A DNA stretch of 64,000 nucleotides, from the NCBI GenBank assembly GCA_020744225.1, contig JAGMWG010000004.1, forward strand, positions 124,001 to 188,000. The letters are read 5' to 3'. The position numbers were made by a program, and so were the translations under genes. A model generated the notes under the pieces. The model did not search any database and had not been told where the DNA came from. It saw only the letters and a list, made by a program, of their open reading frames with translations. This stretch comes from Paraphoma chrysanthemicola. Taxonomy: Eukaryota > Ascomycota > Dothideomycetes > Pleosporales > Phaeosphaeriaceae. How positions within the stretch are numbered: the first letter of the stretch is position 1; each line of letters starts with the position of its first letter. Positions 54,701 to 64,000 of the stretch are shown piece by piece.

Positions 54701-54830
54701 AGTCATGTGTCAGCAGTTCGTGTGGCTTCGCGGCACCGAGTTGAGGCACGTACTCGGTTATGTCCTGGTCCCGCGCCTCGATACTCTCGTGGATTGATGG
54801 CAGCCGGTCATAACTCCACCCTCCGGACAT
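51798..54830 (-). CDS. DUF6536-type multi-pass membrane protein
   Basis: Seven exons (54323-54830, 53318-54270, 53221-53264, 53076-53170, 52832-53027, 52581-52781, 51798-52485) give 894 aa, all phases consistent; introns are 52, 53, 50, 48, 50 and 95 bp. The Ser-rich cytosolic N-terminus leads to a first hydrophobic helix (FRSMAALMTVLAFG). Then comes CKKVTHTNTALLLLINVCAT with MVLGMSNTYQQLV, RSWAAWVLLIFTSMPVHFLA, the DUF6536-like core. A non-cytosolic loop has Cys and NxT sites (HYMTQNCTDYLQDT). After exon 4 (ECMVNAGDCVRRLNK) come CQKCKKW, LTQITLLMFCSLALLGASLM, GAQFIYSLLYLMMIYN and a last pair of helices (YIITYAAYPLWIATFLILLM). The Glu/Gly-rich tail is cytosolic. Function unknown. Confidence 0.82.
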
Positions 54831-55684
54831 CGTGTCACCTAGTGTGTTGATGGATCAGGAGCTTTCGGTATCTTGTCATCGCTAAGTAGTCATCGCATCT
54901 GGGCTTGCTATTTGGCGATTTCAGTTCTCCTGTGTAGGTAGGTCAATACAGTGTTGATTGACTGAAGGATGGGAGCTAAAATCGAGGCGCTGGCGCCATG
55001 CCGTGGAGCGATCTGCATAGTTGGCCCCCATCTGAGGCGAGATTAGGGCGTGCAGCTTCCCGCATCCTGTCCAGCCACAACGCACAACAAAGATAGAACG
55101 CGCCCCACGATTGGTGTTCGGGTCCAACGACGGCTCGTCCCTCGTGGCTTGCAACCGTTCCTGACATCTTTCGTTGGGAAAAAACTTGAATTCCTGCGGT
55201 GAGCATGCCTGTGTCGGCGATCCTATCCGCACTCAGACGGTAAGTCGACCTCAACTTCGACCGGTGAGTGCGCCCAGCCACCGACAGATGATTGCATGTC
55301 AATTTGTGGCTCTCCGGCTTGCGCAGCACGGTAATTGGCTGAAATATGGTAGCTGGACGCCTTACTTCAAGCCTCGTGTTTCGAGGAGGTTGGACGGGCA
55401 TTTGAAGGGGAGATGGCAACAACCGGAATCGAAATGAGCCAACGCAAGCACTGAAACATCGACAGAGACAGAATTGAGTACTTTGCTTGTCATCATTGAG
55501 CTGTTCTCGACCATGGCCATATCACGTCAGGTTATCGTGTTGTGGGTGTAAGACGCCTGCCTTGCTCTCGGGCGAATTGCGGGGTTGTGGCTCGTGCTTC
55601 TGTCGCAACGCGCTCAGCCTCATGCCCGCCAAACGACACTGCACGGGAAAGTCATGCTCGAAATGTCTTAAATTGCTCTTCTGT
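54831..55684. other. Intergenic region
   Basis: Promoter side of the membrane protein gene and 3' flank of qutE. Nothing else recognised. Confidence 0.55.
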
Positions 55685-56143
55685 CTACGATTGTGCTTTC
55701 TCTTTCGGTTTGATGTGCCTCGCAGCATATTCGATCGCAGCTTCGTAGCCATACGTCCCCAAGCCGCAAATCACCGCCTCCGCCTTGTCGCTCAAATAGC
55801 TGTGATGCCGGAATGCCTCGCGCTTGTGGACATTGCTTATGTGTATCTCGACGAAAGGAATGTCGACTCCGACCAGAGCGTCCCTTATTGCAACGCTGGT
55901 GTGCGTGAAAGCTCCAGGATTGATCACAATGGCGTCCACGTTGCCCCGCGCTTCATGGATGCGATCAATCAATACACCCTCGTGATTTGACTGTGCGGAT
56001 GAGAAAGCAATCGAGAGCTTCGCGCACTGTTGTGAAGCTGATTCGACAACTTGTGGTAGTGTCGTGCTGCCATATACTGATGGTTCGCGTGTTCCTAAGA
56101 GATTGAGGTTTGGACCGTTGATCAGGAGTATTGATTTGGCCAT
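55685..56143 (-). CDS. qutE: Catabolic 3-dehydroquinase, type II
   Basis: 152 aa, single exon. It has the type II fold signatures: INGPNLNLLGTREPSVYG (catalytic Tyr and flexible-loop Arg), QSNHEG, INPGAFTHTSVAIRDAL and VEIHISNVHKREAFRHHS with the active-site His. It removes water from 3-dehydroquinate to give 3-dehydroshikimate. Type II single-domain enzymes in fungi are the inducible catabolic form; the biosynthetic activity sits in the AROM polypeptide. Its place beside qutG, qutC, qutD and qutB confirms the quinate role. The gene diverges from qutG over a 373-bp promoter. Cytosolic dodecamer by family knowledge. Confidence 0.95.
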   Translation of the reverse strand: MAKSILLINGPNLNLLGTREPSVYGSTTLPQVVESASQQCAKLSIAFSSAQSNHEGVLIDRIHEARGNVDAIVINPGAFTHTSVAIRDALVGVDIPFVEIHISNVHKREAFRHHSYLSDKAEAVICGLGTYGYEAAIEYAARHIKPKEKAQS

Positions 56144-56516
56144 TGTGAAGAGAGGAGAATGTGGTTTACTATTGGAGTTCGCTGAGGGCCTATGGTGTTA
56201 CATTTGAAGTTGATGACAAGACTAACATCTCGCCATGCTCGGAAGGCGTCAGCAACCAGAATGTGGAGTTGGAAAAAGCCTTACCCCGGTCGAGATGGAG
56301 TATCTTCGGTCTCTGGCCGCCGCTAGCCGCCACTTCTGGTGTGCGGCTTGGAACGGAGGTCCGCTTTGACCGCCCTACTGCAAACTGTCAGCTCCATCTG
56401 ATCTTATCAGCTCAAAGTATACGAACAGACAATTCGACACTCATCAAATCTAACACCGATTGACGGCCATCATTCCTACAGTACGTTTCAATCAATACCC
56501 GACATTGGATACCACA
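56144..56516. promoter_or_regulatory. Bidirectional qutE/qutG promoter
   Basis: 373 bp between the divergent start codons. Shared quinate induction is expected from known QUT clusters. I found no full match to the known activator site (GGRTAARYRYTTAYCC). Confidence 0.45.
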
Positions 56517-57757
56517 ATGGCCACAATTTCCCAAGAAGAGCTAGATGGCATCTACACCTTTGCCGTGGAGCTAGGGAAGCAAGCCGGCAAAATGTTGATG
56601 GATGCTGCGCAAGTACGGATCGACGGCGGGAATGCGTCAACAGAACAGAAAGAGCACGTGCAAAAAGAAAATGCTGTCGATTTGGTCACAGAAACGGACG
56701 AAAGTACGTTAGCTTCCCACACATATGGGCAAGCCACACACCCGAATTGAGTGGCTGGTACTGGAGGAGGCTTAAAATATTCATAACGCCTACTCTCTTT
56801 GGTACTTCGGGATTAGTACTAATCGATTTTAGATGTGGAAGCATTCATCAAGCGTGCAATCGCAGAGAAGTACCCATCACACAAGTAAGTCAAGCTACAC
56901 ATGTCACGTCTCAATACTACAGACACTGATCATGGCAGATTCGTTGGTGAAGAGTCCTACAGCAAAGGCGCGTCACGAGACTACCTCATCGATGACAGTC
57001 CAACCTGGTGTGTCGATCCGCTTGACGGTAAGTCATATCTACTCCAACCACACCGTAAAATACCTAACCTTTCAATACAGGCACAGTAAACTACATCCAC
57101 CTCTTCCCTATGTTCTGCGTATCAATTGCGTTCATCCACAACAACAAGCCCCTAATTGGCGTCATCAATGCCCCCTTCCTCAAACAATTCTTCTCATCAT
57201 GCGCTGGCCGTGGCGCCTTCCTGAATGAAACACAGCGCCTGCCACTAATTCACAATCCCATACCACCCATGCCAAAGAATGCACCCAGCGGCTGCGTCTT
57301 CTCATGTGAATGGGGCAAAGACAGAAGAGACATCCCCGACGGCAATCTGCACCGCAAAATCGAAAGCTTCGTCAACATGGCCGCCGAACTCGGTGGGCGC
57401 TCAGGGCGTGGCGGAATGGTTCACGGTGTCCGTTCGCTCGGGTCTGCAACACTAGACCTCGCGTACGTGGCTATGGGCTCGTTTGATATATGGTGGGAAG
57501 GCGGGTGCTGGGAATGGGATGTCGCGGCTGGTATTGCGATATTACACGAAGCTGGTGGGCTAATTACGACGGCGAATCCGCCCAAGGATGAGGCGACGGC
57601 GCCGATCGAGGACGTGAGGCTGGGGAGCAGGTTATATCTTGCGATTAGACCCGCGGGGCCGGCAGGCGAGGAGACAGGGAGACAGGGGCAGGAGAGGACG
57701 GTTAGGGAGGTTTGGCGGAGAGTGAGGAATTTGGATTATAGTCGGCCTGGTGCCTAA
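56517..57757 (+). CDS. qutG: Inositol-monophosphatase-like protein of the quinate cluster
   Basis: Four exons (56517-56703, 56833-56884, 56939-57027, 57081-57757) with introns of 129, 54 and 53 bp give 334 aa. Metal-binding motifs of the Li-sensitive phosphatase family are present: AVDLVTETD, FVGEESY (GEE), CVDPLDGTVNYIH (DPxDGTxN, split by the last intron) and WWEGGCWEWDVAAGIAIL (WDxAAG). Fungal qutG/qa-x encodes such a protein in every QUT cluster I know; its role in quinate use is not settled. Length matches. It starts at the ATG with MATISQEELDG in a good context (ACAATGG). The first intron is longer than the others but has canonical ends (GTACGT, TTTTAG). Confidence 0.93.
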
Positions 57758-57909
57758 AACATAGACTGGTGAAGAATGATGGACATTAATACAGTTTCTA
57801 TCGACTTTATCCCGATTTCTCGTATCTGAACAGCTTAAGTTGATGAAGAGTAATTGAATGCAAATGCTAATATATTCTAAATGGTATCGACACGAAATAA
57901 ACCTACTCT

Positions 57910-59019
57910 CTAAAGCCGGGCCAGCCCAGGTTCCGAAATATGATACTCCACACCGCTATCCCTCTTAACTTCAACTTTCGAGCTTTGTGATCGCCTCGAA
58001 GGCTCAGATACGTTCAGCTGTAAATCGTTCACCAACTTTTCCCATGATACACCCGCACGCGCAGCCAATTCCTCAACCACAGCATGATCCTTCCTCTCCA
58101 TAACCCTGTTGAACAGCTCCATGCTGACCCAGCCATCAAACCCGATCTCATTGAGTATCGCATGCGCAACATCCTTGACCGGCAAGTACGCGCCACGGTC
58201 GCTCTCACCGTAGAATAATCGGCAATTCCGGCTCCATGACATGCGCGCTGGTTGTTCAGGGTTGTAGAATGGGTGTCCAGGAAGTAGCGGTTGCTCTAAT
58301 CGCTCTGCATCGACGATTTGAATGAAAAAGATCTTCTCCTTGTGCGGTCTTATCCTCTCAACAAGCCTCTGTGTCGATTCCCGTGCTTCTTGCTCCGCAT
58401 TCTGTGTGCATCCTGATTCGGCTGTGGGGTCTGCGTATATCCTTCCTAGGATATTGTAGCTGTCTAGACACACGCCGAAGTTTGGTCGATCGACTCTTTG
58501 CACAATGTCCCAGCAAAGTTCCCACTTGTCCACATATGTGCCCCAGCACAAGCTCTCGTACGCAAAACGGATAATGGGTGTTTGTTGGAGACCTAGGTCT
58601 GCGATTTCGCGGAGGTCTGCGACAATGAGATCTGTGTCGGGGGAGATTTGCTCTTTAGAGAGAAATGATGATGGGACTTGGATGAGGTCTGTGCCGAGAA
58701 TATGTGCGAGTTCCATCCAGAGCTTCATCTCTTGGATTCTTTCTGCATGTCGTTGCCTATCTTTTAGGCCTTCGTAGTGCATGAATGGTTGGAGACATAT
58801 TATCTCAAGTCCAAGAGAGAGGCAGAGCTCATGAACTGATGCAGCAGCAGTGATAAGGTCTGATGGCGATGAGGAGCCGGCGTGGCCAACGAGATCCTCA
58901 TAGAAAAGCTCGATGCCCTCAAGGCCGTGCTTGGCTGCCATGGACAGCTTGTGACTGAGGTCGTGGCCGGCATAGCACCGGCCAAGAGACATAGAAGAAA
59001 TGCCAGGACGAGGACCCAT
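57910..59019 (-). CDS. qutC: 3-Dehydroshikimate dehydratase
   Basis: 369 aa from the ATG of MGPRPGISSMSLGRCYAGHD; the open frame extends upstream without ATG. The xylose-isomerase-like TIM-barrel pattern is clear: GIELFYEDLVGHA, LGLEIICLQPFMHYEG, RFAYESLCWGTYVDKWE, FGVCLDSYNILGRIYADP, KIFFIQIVDAERL and GWVSMELFNRVM supply the acidic and His metal ligands. It converts 3-dehydroshikimate to protocatechuate, the exit step from quinate to the beta-ketoadipate pathway. Convergent with qutG (152 bp between stops). A start at the internal Met of MSLGRCYAG would shorten the protein by nine residues. Confidence 0.93.
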   Translation of the reverse strand: MGPRPGISSMSLGRCYAGHDLSHKLSMAAKHGLEGIELFYEDLVGHAGSSSPSDLITAAASVHELCLSLGLEIICLQPFMHYEGLKDRQRHAERIQEMKLWMELAHILGTDLIQVPSSFLSKEQISPDTDLIVADLREIADLGLQQTPIIRFAYESLCWGTYVDKWELCWDIVQRVDRPNFGVCLDSYNILGRIYADPTAESGCTQNAEQEARESTQRLVERIRPHKEKIFFIQIVDAERLEQPLLPGHPFYNPEQPARMSWSRNCRLFYGESDRGAYLPVKDVAHAILNEIGFDGWVSMELFNRVMERKDHAVVEELAARAGVSWEKLVNDLQLNVSEPSRRSQSSKVEVKRDSGVEYHISEPGLARL

Positions 59020-59189
59020 GATGGTGTGTCTGATGTGGAGGTTTAGAAGGATGACGTCGTTACCAATACTTGAATTGATGAAGGTTGACAACGATGATGA
59101 TTCGGAGAATTGAATGGTAGTATTGAGGTGACCGATGAGGCTGAACAGAGTATATCAATCACAAGGCAGTTCGCACATCATTGCTTGCT

Positions 59190-59585
59190 ATGTCGACTGA
59201 TATCCGCCCCTGCAACATCGCCATCATCCCTCGTCAAAGCGCGCCCAGCACCCCAGGGCCAGCGGATAATCGCAAAGAGCGCACGATAAGCCCAGATCCA
59301 TCCTCGAGCAGCCGCCCAGAACCGCGTCAAAGCTACCTTAGGCGATGGAGGTTCGTTGAATCGAGATGGGCATCGAGCGCTGATCCGGCGGAAAAGTCGG
59401 TATCCTTTCGGTTAAGCGCGCCTCGATGCGTGACGGCGCCACTCCGGGGTCTTGCAGCCGTGGGATTTGCCGTGACGTCAATGCGCAAGGAGCGGAGATG
59501 GATCGGCCTCGGATGCATTGAGTCGCTTTGTTGTTTGATGCACGCAGCTGACGCGAATGGTTATGCGGCATCTGCAGTTGGCTAG
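59190..59585 (+). CDS. Small hypothetical protein (uncertain)
   Basis: Open frame of 131 aa starting MSTDIRPCNIAIIP, divergent from qutC. Pro/Ser-rich N-terminus, then RRWRFVESRWASS, basic middle and Cys-containing end. No family recognised; may be chance in the qutC-qutD interval. Confidence 0.25.
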   Translation: MSTDIRPCNIAIIPRQSAPSTPGPADNRKERTISPDPSSSSRPEPRQSYLRRWRFVESRWASSADPAEKSVSFRLSAPRCVTAPLRGLAAVGFAVTSMRKERRWIGLGCIESLCCLMHAADANGYAASAVG

Positions 59586-60162
59586 CATTGGCAAGCGTGC
59601 GTTATGGAGAACACTGGGGAACCTGGTGGCTGGGAGGAAAACTCTTGCCCTGCGCGAGTAAGTTACCTCAGCATTGAGCACAGGAAGCTGTTACTAATTT
59701 CAAAATTGCGTCCAGGTGTTGAGCACTGACTCGGTATGAGGATGGCACGGAGATTGTCGAAACAAAACTGTGTGACCTTGTGACATAGCAATTGGACTTG
59801 TGATGAGGGTGCTGGGAAGTGCTCTTCTTTGGTGACTTATGGATCCGTCGTCCTGGGAATATGCTGCTCACAAGGCTGTAAATCTACCCAAAGCACCGGT
59901 TGCAGGTCGAGGTCGGTTTTGATCCACATCATGCTTTCCTTCACAAGCTTCGTGTTTCTAAGCAATGAGTAAATGTTTCTCGATGTCATGTAATACAGGA
60001 TCGCAGACGAAAGACAAGAGTATCACAATTGGAGTGCAAGAATTTGAAGTACTGAAGCAATGTATTTCGCTTGCTATATCATAAAATATCGTAGAACTGT
60101 TATTTACACTCTGTCATCTCCCTTCCCAGATTGAACTGTGCCATTTCGGCAACACTCAATCT
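59586..60162. other. Intergenic region
   Basis: 3' flank of qutD; AT-richer than the genes. No feature recognised. Confidence 0.55.
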
Positions 60163-61764
60163 CTAAACGCTCTCCACACGCTCATTGTTCTTCACCTTCT
60201 CCGAGTTGAATGCAATATCATCGTGATCAACCTCCTCCAGTCGCTGCACCATGATAGGATGCGCCTTGTAAGCAGGCTTGATGTCGAACAGCTCATCCAT
60301 CTTCTCAAGTGGGATACCCTTGGTCTCGGGGATCAAGAAGAAAACGTACGGGATGGACAAGATCATCAAGATTGCGAAGAACATGTATACACCGTAGCCC
60401 ATCTTGAGGAACATTTGTGGCGTGAATCGCGAGATGAGGAAGTTCCAGAACCAGTTGTTGCCAGCGGCGAAAGCCTGACCAAGCGAACGGGTCTGCTGCG
60501 AGTACATCTCGGAGTTGATGACCCACGGTGTACCGTTCCATGATGGGGTATAGAAGGCAGTCCAGAGGTAGAAGAAGAACATGGCTGAGATACCACCGGA
60601 GCTGAGGTTGGGGGTGGGGTTCTTGGCTGGGTTGGCGATCTTGATGTATGCGGCGATGTACCACATGCAGAGGGAACCACCAGCAGCACCGATCATGAGG
60701 AGCTTAGTGCGGCCGAGATGGTCAATGAGCCACAGGAGCCAGACGAAGGTAAGCACCGTCTTAACAACACCAAAGATGCCAGTGGTGAGGAAACCGGTGT
60801 TGGTACCAGTGATACCAATGGACTTGAAGACGGTAGGCGAGTAGTAGTTGATGGCGTTGATACCAGATCCGTTCTGCCACAAGAAGAGACCACCACCGAG
60901 AAGCAGGCGAAGAGCAACCTTCTTCTGCTTGAGTGCGAGGAATGGCTTCCAGAATCCAGCACCAACGTGGATGCGATCATGTTCGACCTGACGCTCAATT
61001 GCCTCAACCTCCTCAAGAAGGTATGGGTGATCCTCGGGAAGCATGCGAATCCATGCAAGGTTCTTCATGGCTTGTTCGCGCTTGTGGTTAGCGAAGAGCC
61101 AGCGAGGAGACTCCTTAAGCCACAGAGCACCGAGCAGAAGGCAGCCTCCGGGAATGAGCTGAACAGCAAATGGAATGATCCATTGCCTCTTTGACGGAGC
61201 CATAGTCTCAACGAGGCCATAATTGATCCAGAAGCCGACGAGGCCGCCAATTTGCCATCCGAGTTCGTAGATACCGACCAAGCGACCGCGCACAGCAGGT
61301 GGACTCAGCTCAGAGATGTAGATAGGAACCATGTTGGAGCAGCCACCGACCCCGAGACCAGCCAGGACACGACCGCCGATGATGAGACCGAGGCCACGCT
61401 CACCGTTGGCGCCCAACATGATACCGGCACCGATCATGAAGATGGTTGTCCATAAGACCAGGGAGAACTTGCGACCGATGTAGTGACTGGAGACATATGC
61501 GCCGAATGCGCCAAAGAAGGCACCGGCCTGGTAAACGGAGACAATGTTTGCCTTCTGGAGAGCGAGCGCAGATGCAGAGATCTGGGTCGGTTTGAGCTTA
61601 AACTCTTCGACGAAAGAAGGCAGCGCCAATGTGGTGCCGATGAAAGCAGAATCGTAGCCGATCATGCATGCTGCCCATGATGCTACACATGCTGCAGCGT
61701 AGACGCGCCAGTTGTAGACGGCCTTGGGGGTAGGTCGGTCCTCAACGAGGTGGAGAAGACCCAT
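60163..61764 (-). CDS. qutD: Quinate permease (MFS sugar-transporter family)
   Basis: 533 aa, single exon from the ATG of MGLLHLVEDRPTPKAVYNWR (codons further upstream have no ATG). MFS sugar-transporter motifs: GGRVLAGLGVGGCSNMVPIY, ELSPPAVRGRLVGIYELGWQ, LKESPRWLFANHKREQA, LLGGGLFLWQNGSGINAINY and IPETKGIPLEKMDELF. Twelve hydrophobic segments fit. It imports quinate across the plasma membrane. Length equals the known permeases (about 530-550 aa). Divergent from qutB, suggesting shared induction. The C-terminal tail is charged (EVDHDDIAFNSEKVKNNE). Confidence 0.94.
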   Translation of the reverse strand: MGLLHLVEDRPTPKAVYNWRVYAAACVASWAACMIGYDSAFIGTTLALPSFVEEFKLKPTQISASALALQKANIVSVYQAGAFFGAFGAYVSSHYIGRKFSLVLWTTIFMIGAGIMLGANGERGLGLIIGGRVLAGLGVGGCSNMVPIYISELSPPAVRGRLVGIYELGWQIGGLVGFWINYGLVETMAPSKRQWIIPFAVQLIPGGCLLLGALWLKESPRWLFANHKREQAMKNLAWIRMLPEDHPYLLEEVEAIERQVEHDRIHVGAGFWKPFLALKQKKVALRLLLGGGLFLWQNGSGINAINYYSPTVFKSIGITGTNTGFLTTGIFGVVKTVLTFVWLLWLIDHLGRTKLLMIGAAGGSLCMWYIAAYIKIANPAKNPTPNLSSGGISAMFFFYLWTAFYTPSWNGTPWVINSEMYSQQTRSLGQAFAAGNNWFWNFLISRFTPQMFLKMGYGVYMFFAILMILSIPYVFFLIPETKGIPLEKMDELFDIKPAYKAHPIMVQRLEEVDHDDIAFNSEKVKNNERVESV

Positions 61765-62572
61765 TGTGAAGATGCCCTCTAAGATGAGGTCCTTGTTGAT
61801 GAAGGTTTGAAGAAGACGATGAAGACTCAACCCGATCTGATGCTGTCAAGGATGAGAAGAGAGGTTGAGATGATGATCCCAAAGTGGCAGCTCGCAGGGG
61901 CAATATATCTCCTTCACAGGATTACCAAAGTGGTGGGAGTCTGGAGAAGCAAGCCACAAACCCCATGGGGCTGGATTTTGGACAAAGTTCGTTGGTCAGT
62001 CTACCAGCTCCGTTCTCGCCCAGCCTAGACGACTTTTCCGGACGGTTCACTTGGCTTGGAAGAGTGGTCGGCACCTGGTCCATCGCGGGGATGAAGTCCA
62101 GATTTTGCGCTCAAGGCCGGATCGGCGTTTCCTCTATACTCAATCCGGAGATTTTCCTATTATCCGGCCAAGCGCGGTGGATGAAGGAACACACGCGACT
62201 CGCGGGGCTATCGAAGGGGTTGTGATTGGCCTATGTCAGTGGGCCGTTTGATCGGCTATCGGCGAGACCGCGTTCTGAGACGCGTCTTCCCCGGGTCCTT
62301 GCAGAGCTCTTTTCCAGCGCGAAGGTGTGTGGGGAACAGCATTTGTAACCTTGGAGAAGAACAAAAAGACCACGAGGGTTGATCTGTAGCGTTAATCAAA
62401 GCTCAAATTCCAAATTTCAAATTTCAATCACATTTCCATCGATTCAAGTTCGCGTGCCAAAGTGCAACTGTACACGCCCACGAATTGCATTATCCACCGC
62501 TTTAAACTTGCTCGCGACATCGCAACACTTCACGCGGCAAATACACCTTCGAGACTGCCAGATCGCACAAAC
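61765..62572. promoter_or_regulatory. Bidirectional qutD/qutB promoter
   Basis: 808 bp between divergent starts. A half-site TTATCC/GGATAA at 62160-62165 resembles half of the QutA/Qa-1F site, but such hexamers also fit GATA factors and occur by chance. Confidence 0.4.
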
Positions 62573-63626
62573 ATGGCTACCATCACGCAAGAAATGACAT
62601 CCGAAACTAGACAGCCAGACGTGCCAGACGTGTCGCAAGTCGAACGCCACGGTTACCTGTTCGGCCATCCCATCGCACATTCCATGTCCCCTCTACTACA
62701 TCAAACCATTTACGACAATCTGGGATTGGACTGGTCGCAATTCCCGCTCGATTCGACGAACATGCCGCTCTTCCTAGAATTGATCAAACACCCACAATTC
62801 TACGGCGCATCAGTAACAATGCCGCACAAGGTCGCCATAATAAAACACCTCGATGGTCTCACACCGGAAGGCAGAGATGTTGGCGCAGTCAACACGCTTT
62901 TCTTGAGGGAAGGACCAAATGGCGAGCGGTTGTTTATGGGGACGAACACAGATGTTATCGGCATCCGAGAATCCTTCTTCCGAAATGCGCCCGCAGAATC
63001 GTACGAGGGCCGGCCAGCGTTAGTCATTGGCGGTGGCGGTGCTGCGCGAAGTGCAGTATACGCGCTGAGGACGTGGATGAAAGTCAGCAAAATCTATCTT
63101 GTAAGTCACACTTGCAGCTTAGTGCATACCTTCAGAACCCTCTGAGTGTTGCATCTGGAACCATTTCGTGGGAGAAATGCTAATTCGTCCTCAGGTCAAT
63201 CGCGACGCATCAGAAGTCCAAGCTGTACTCGACGAATGCACAGCCCGAGGTTACGGCGAAGGTCTCGTCCACGTATCTACCGCCGCGCAAGCCGAGCAAC
63301 TAGAAGGCGTTGGCGCAATTGTTGCCTGCGTACCAAATTTCACACCCAAGACTCCAGAGGAGCAAGAAGCGCGGAGAGTTCTCGAAGTTTTCGTACAGAA
63401 GTCACACAAGGGAGCCATCCTCGAGATGTGCTACCATCCCTCACCATACACAGAGATTGCAGAAATTAGTCAGTCAGCAGGGTGGCAGGTGATTTTGGGT
63501 ACTGAGGCCATGATATATCAGGGCTTGGAGCAGGATCGGTACTGGACTGGGAAGGACACGAGTGATTTGCCTGTACGACAAGTGCAGGAAGTGATTGCGG
63601 GGAAATTGAGCGAGGCAAAATTGTAG
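62573..63626 (+). CDS. qutB: Quinate/shikimate dehydrogenase
   Basis: Exons 62573-63100 and 63195-63626 with a 94-bp intron (GTAAGT donor, CCTCAG acceptor) give 319 aa. The shikimate dehydrogenase N-domain has GYLFGHPIAHSMSPLLHQTI, the catalytic Lys in SVTMPHKVAIIKHLDG, and GAVNTLFL; the nucleotide-binding domain has ALVIGGGGAARSAVYAL, and after the splice VNRDASEVQAV, AIVACVPNF and EMCYHPSPYTEI. It oxidises quinate to 3-dehydroquinate with NAD. I prefer the ATG at MATITQEMTSE over non-ATG upstream codons. Cytosolic, first enzyme of the pathway. Confidence 0.94.
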
Positions 63627-64000
63627 CGAGTTTGTATAACAGTACATGATTGGATGACGTACATAGTCAATGATGAATATGATTAGGTCCATATTGATAC
63701 AAATCGCTGTAGTCCACCGTAAACGTCTATCATTGAGCAGCGGCTCCATCATGCAAGCCGTAGATGGCTCACGGCATGCTTTTTGTCCATTCACATCAGA
63801 GCCTCGCAGTGCGTGCATTAGTTCCAGCATATGAATTGGAAGAGTGAGCATGCTCGGCAATTTTTGTACTTGTTTTGATCGAGGAACAAAGCATGCGAAG
63901 CTCTGCAGAACGTGTACGCATTACTGCAGTACTCCGTGAAGCTCCTTGAAGCGCACCAGAAGAATGTGTGCATGAGCACAAGTGGCGTAAGCTGCGCGTG
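63627..64000. other. Intergenic region to window end
   Basis: 3' flank of qutB; no gene recognised. Cluster regulators could lie beyond the right edge. Confidence 0.5.

Noticed and set aside
62150..62170. Quinate activator (QutA/Qa-1F) binding site
   Set aside because: Only one half of the 16-bp palindrome matches; the other half does not.
1..64000. CRISPR arrays, bacterial operons or ribosome-binding sites
   Set aside because: The window is eukaryotic (spliceosomal introns, fungal families); no regularly spaced direct repeats of CRISPR type were seen.

Overview
The window looks like nuclear DNA of a filamentous ascomycete (Pezizomycotina, most likely a Dothideomycete). Genes carry short introns (about 44-130 bp) with GTRNGY donors and CTRAC branch sites. 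Heterokaryon-incompatibility (HET) genes, a mitochondrial cytochrome b5 reductase, a SulP sulfate transporter and a complete quinate-utilisation gene set are present. Many genes are split by introns; I rebuilt the exons by reading splice sites, and all rebuilt models keep frame. No database search was possible, so family names rest on motif recognition.

Layout. 1-1567: 5' part of a minus-strand gene fusing a diaminopropionate ammonia-lyase to an M20 peptidase. 2.3-4.4 kb: HET gene 1. 5.9-10.2 kb: conserved fungal hypothetical, RRM-like protein and SAM methyltransferase. 10.7-24.4 kb is an accessory block: HET gene 2, a cytochrome P450 pseudogene broken by a 412-bp TA-flanked inverted-repeat element, an SDR relic, AT-rich gene-poor DNA, a PD-(D/E)XK nuclease-like gene and HET gene 3. 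24.7-31 kb: DUF4188-type protein, a Cys/His-motif fungal protein with an in-frame stop before a coding-like tail, three tRNA-like Pol III-type units in tandem, and an F-box gene. 31.4-54.8 kb is core-like: SulP transporter, amidohydrolase, membrane/coiled-coil protein, an acidic 28-residue-repeat protein, a mucin-like secreted protein, MCR1, a second Cys/His-motif protein paralogous to the one at 27 kb, and a seven-exon DUF6536-type membrane protein.

55.7-63.6 kb is a catabolic quinate (QUT) cluster: type II dehydroquinase (qutE), inositol-phosphatase-like qutG, dehydroshikimate dehydratase (qutC), quinate permease (qutD) and quinate/shikimate dehydrogenase (qutB). Together they import quinate and convert it through dehydroquinate and dehydroshikimate to protocatechuate. 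qutE/qutG and qutD/qutB are divergent pairs. The qutA/qutR regulators are not in view.

Most interesting items: the ammonia-lyase/M20 fusion (mirroring neighbouring bacterial ygeX-ygeY), the tRNA-like triplet with a covarying stem, the two-member Cys/His-motif family, and the layered decay of the P450/SDR locus.
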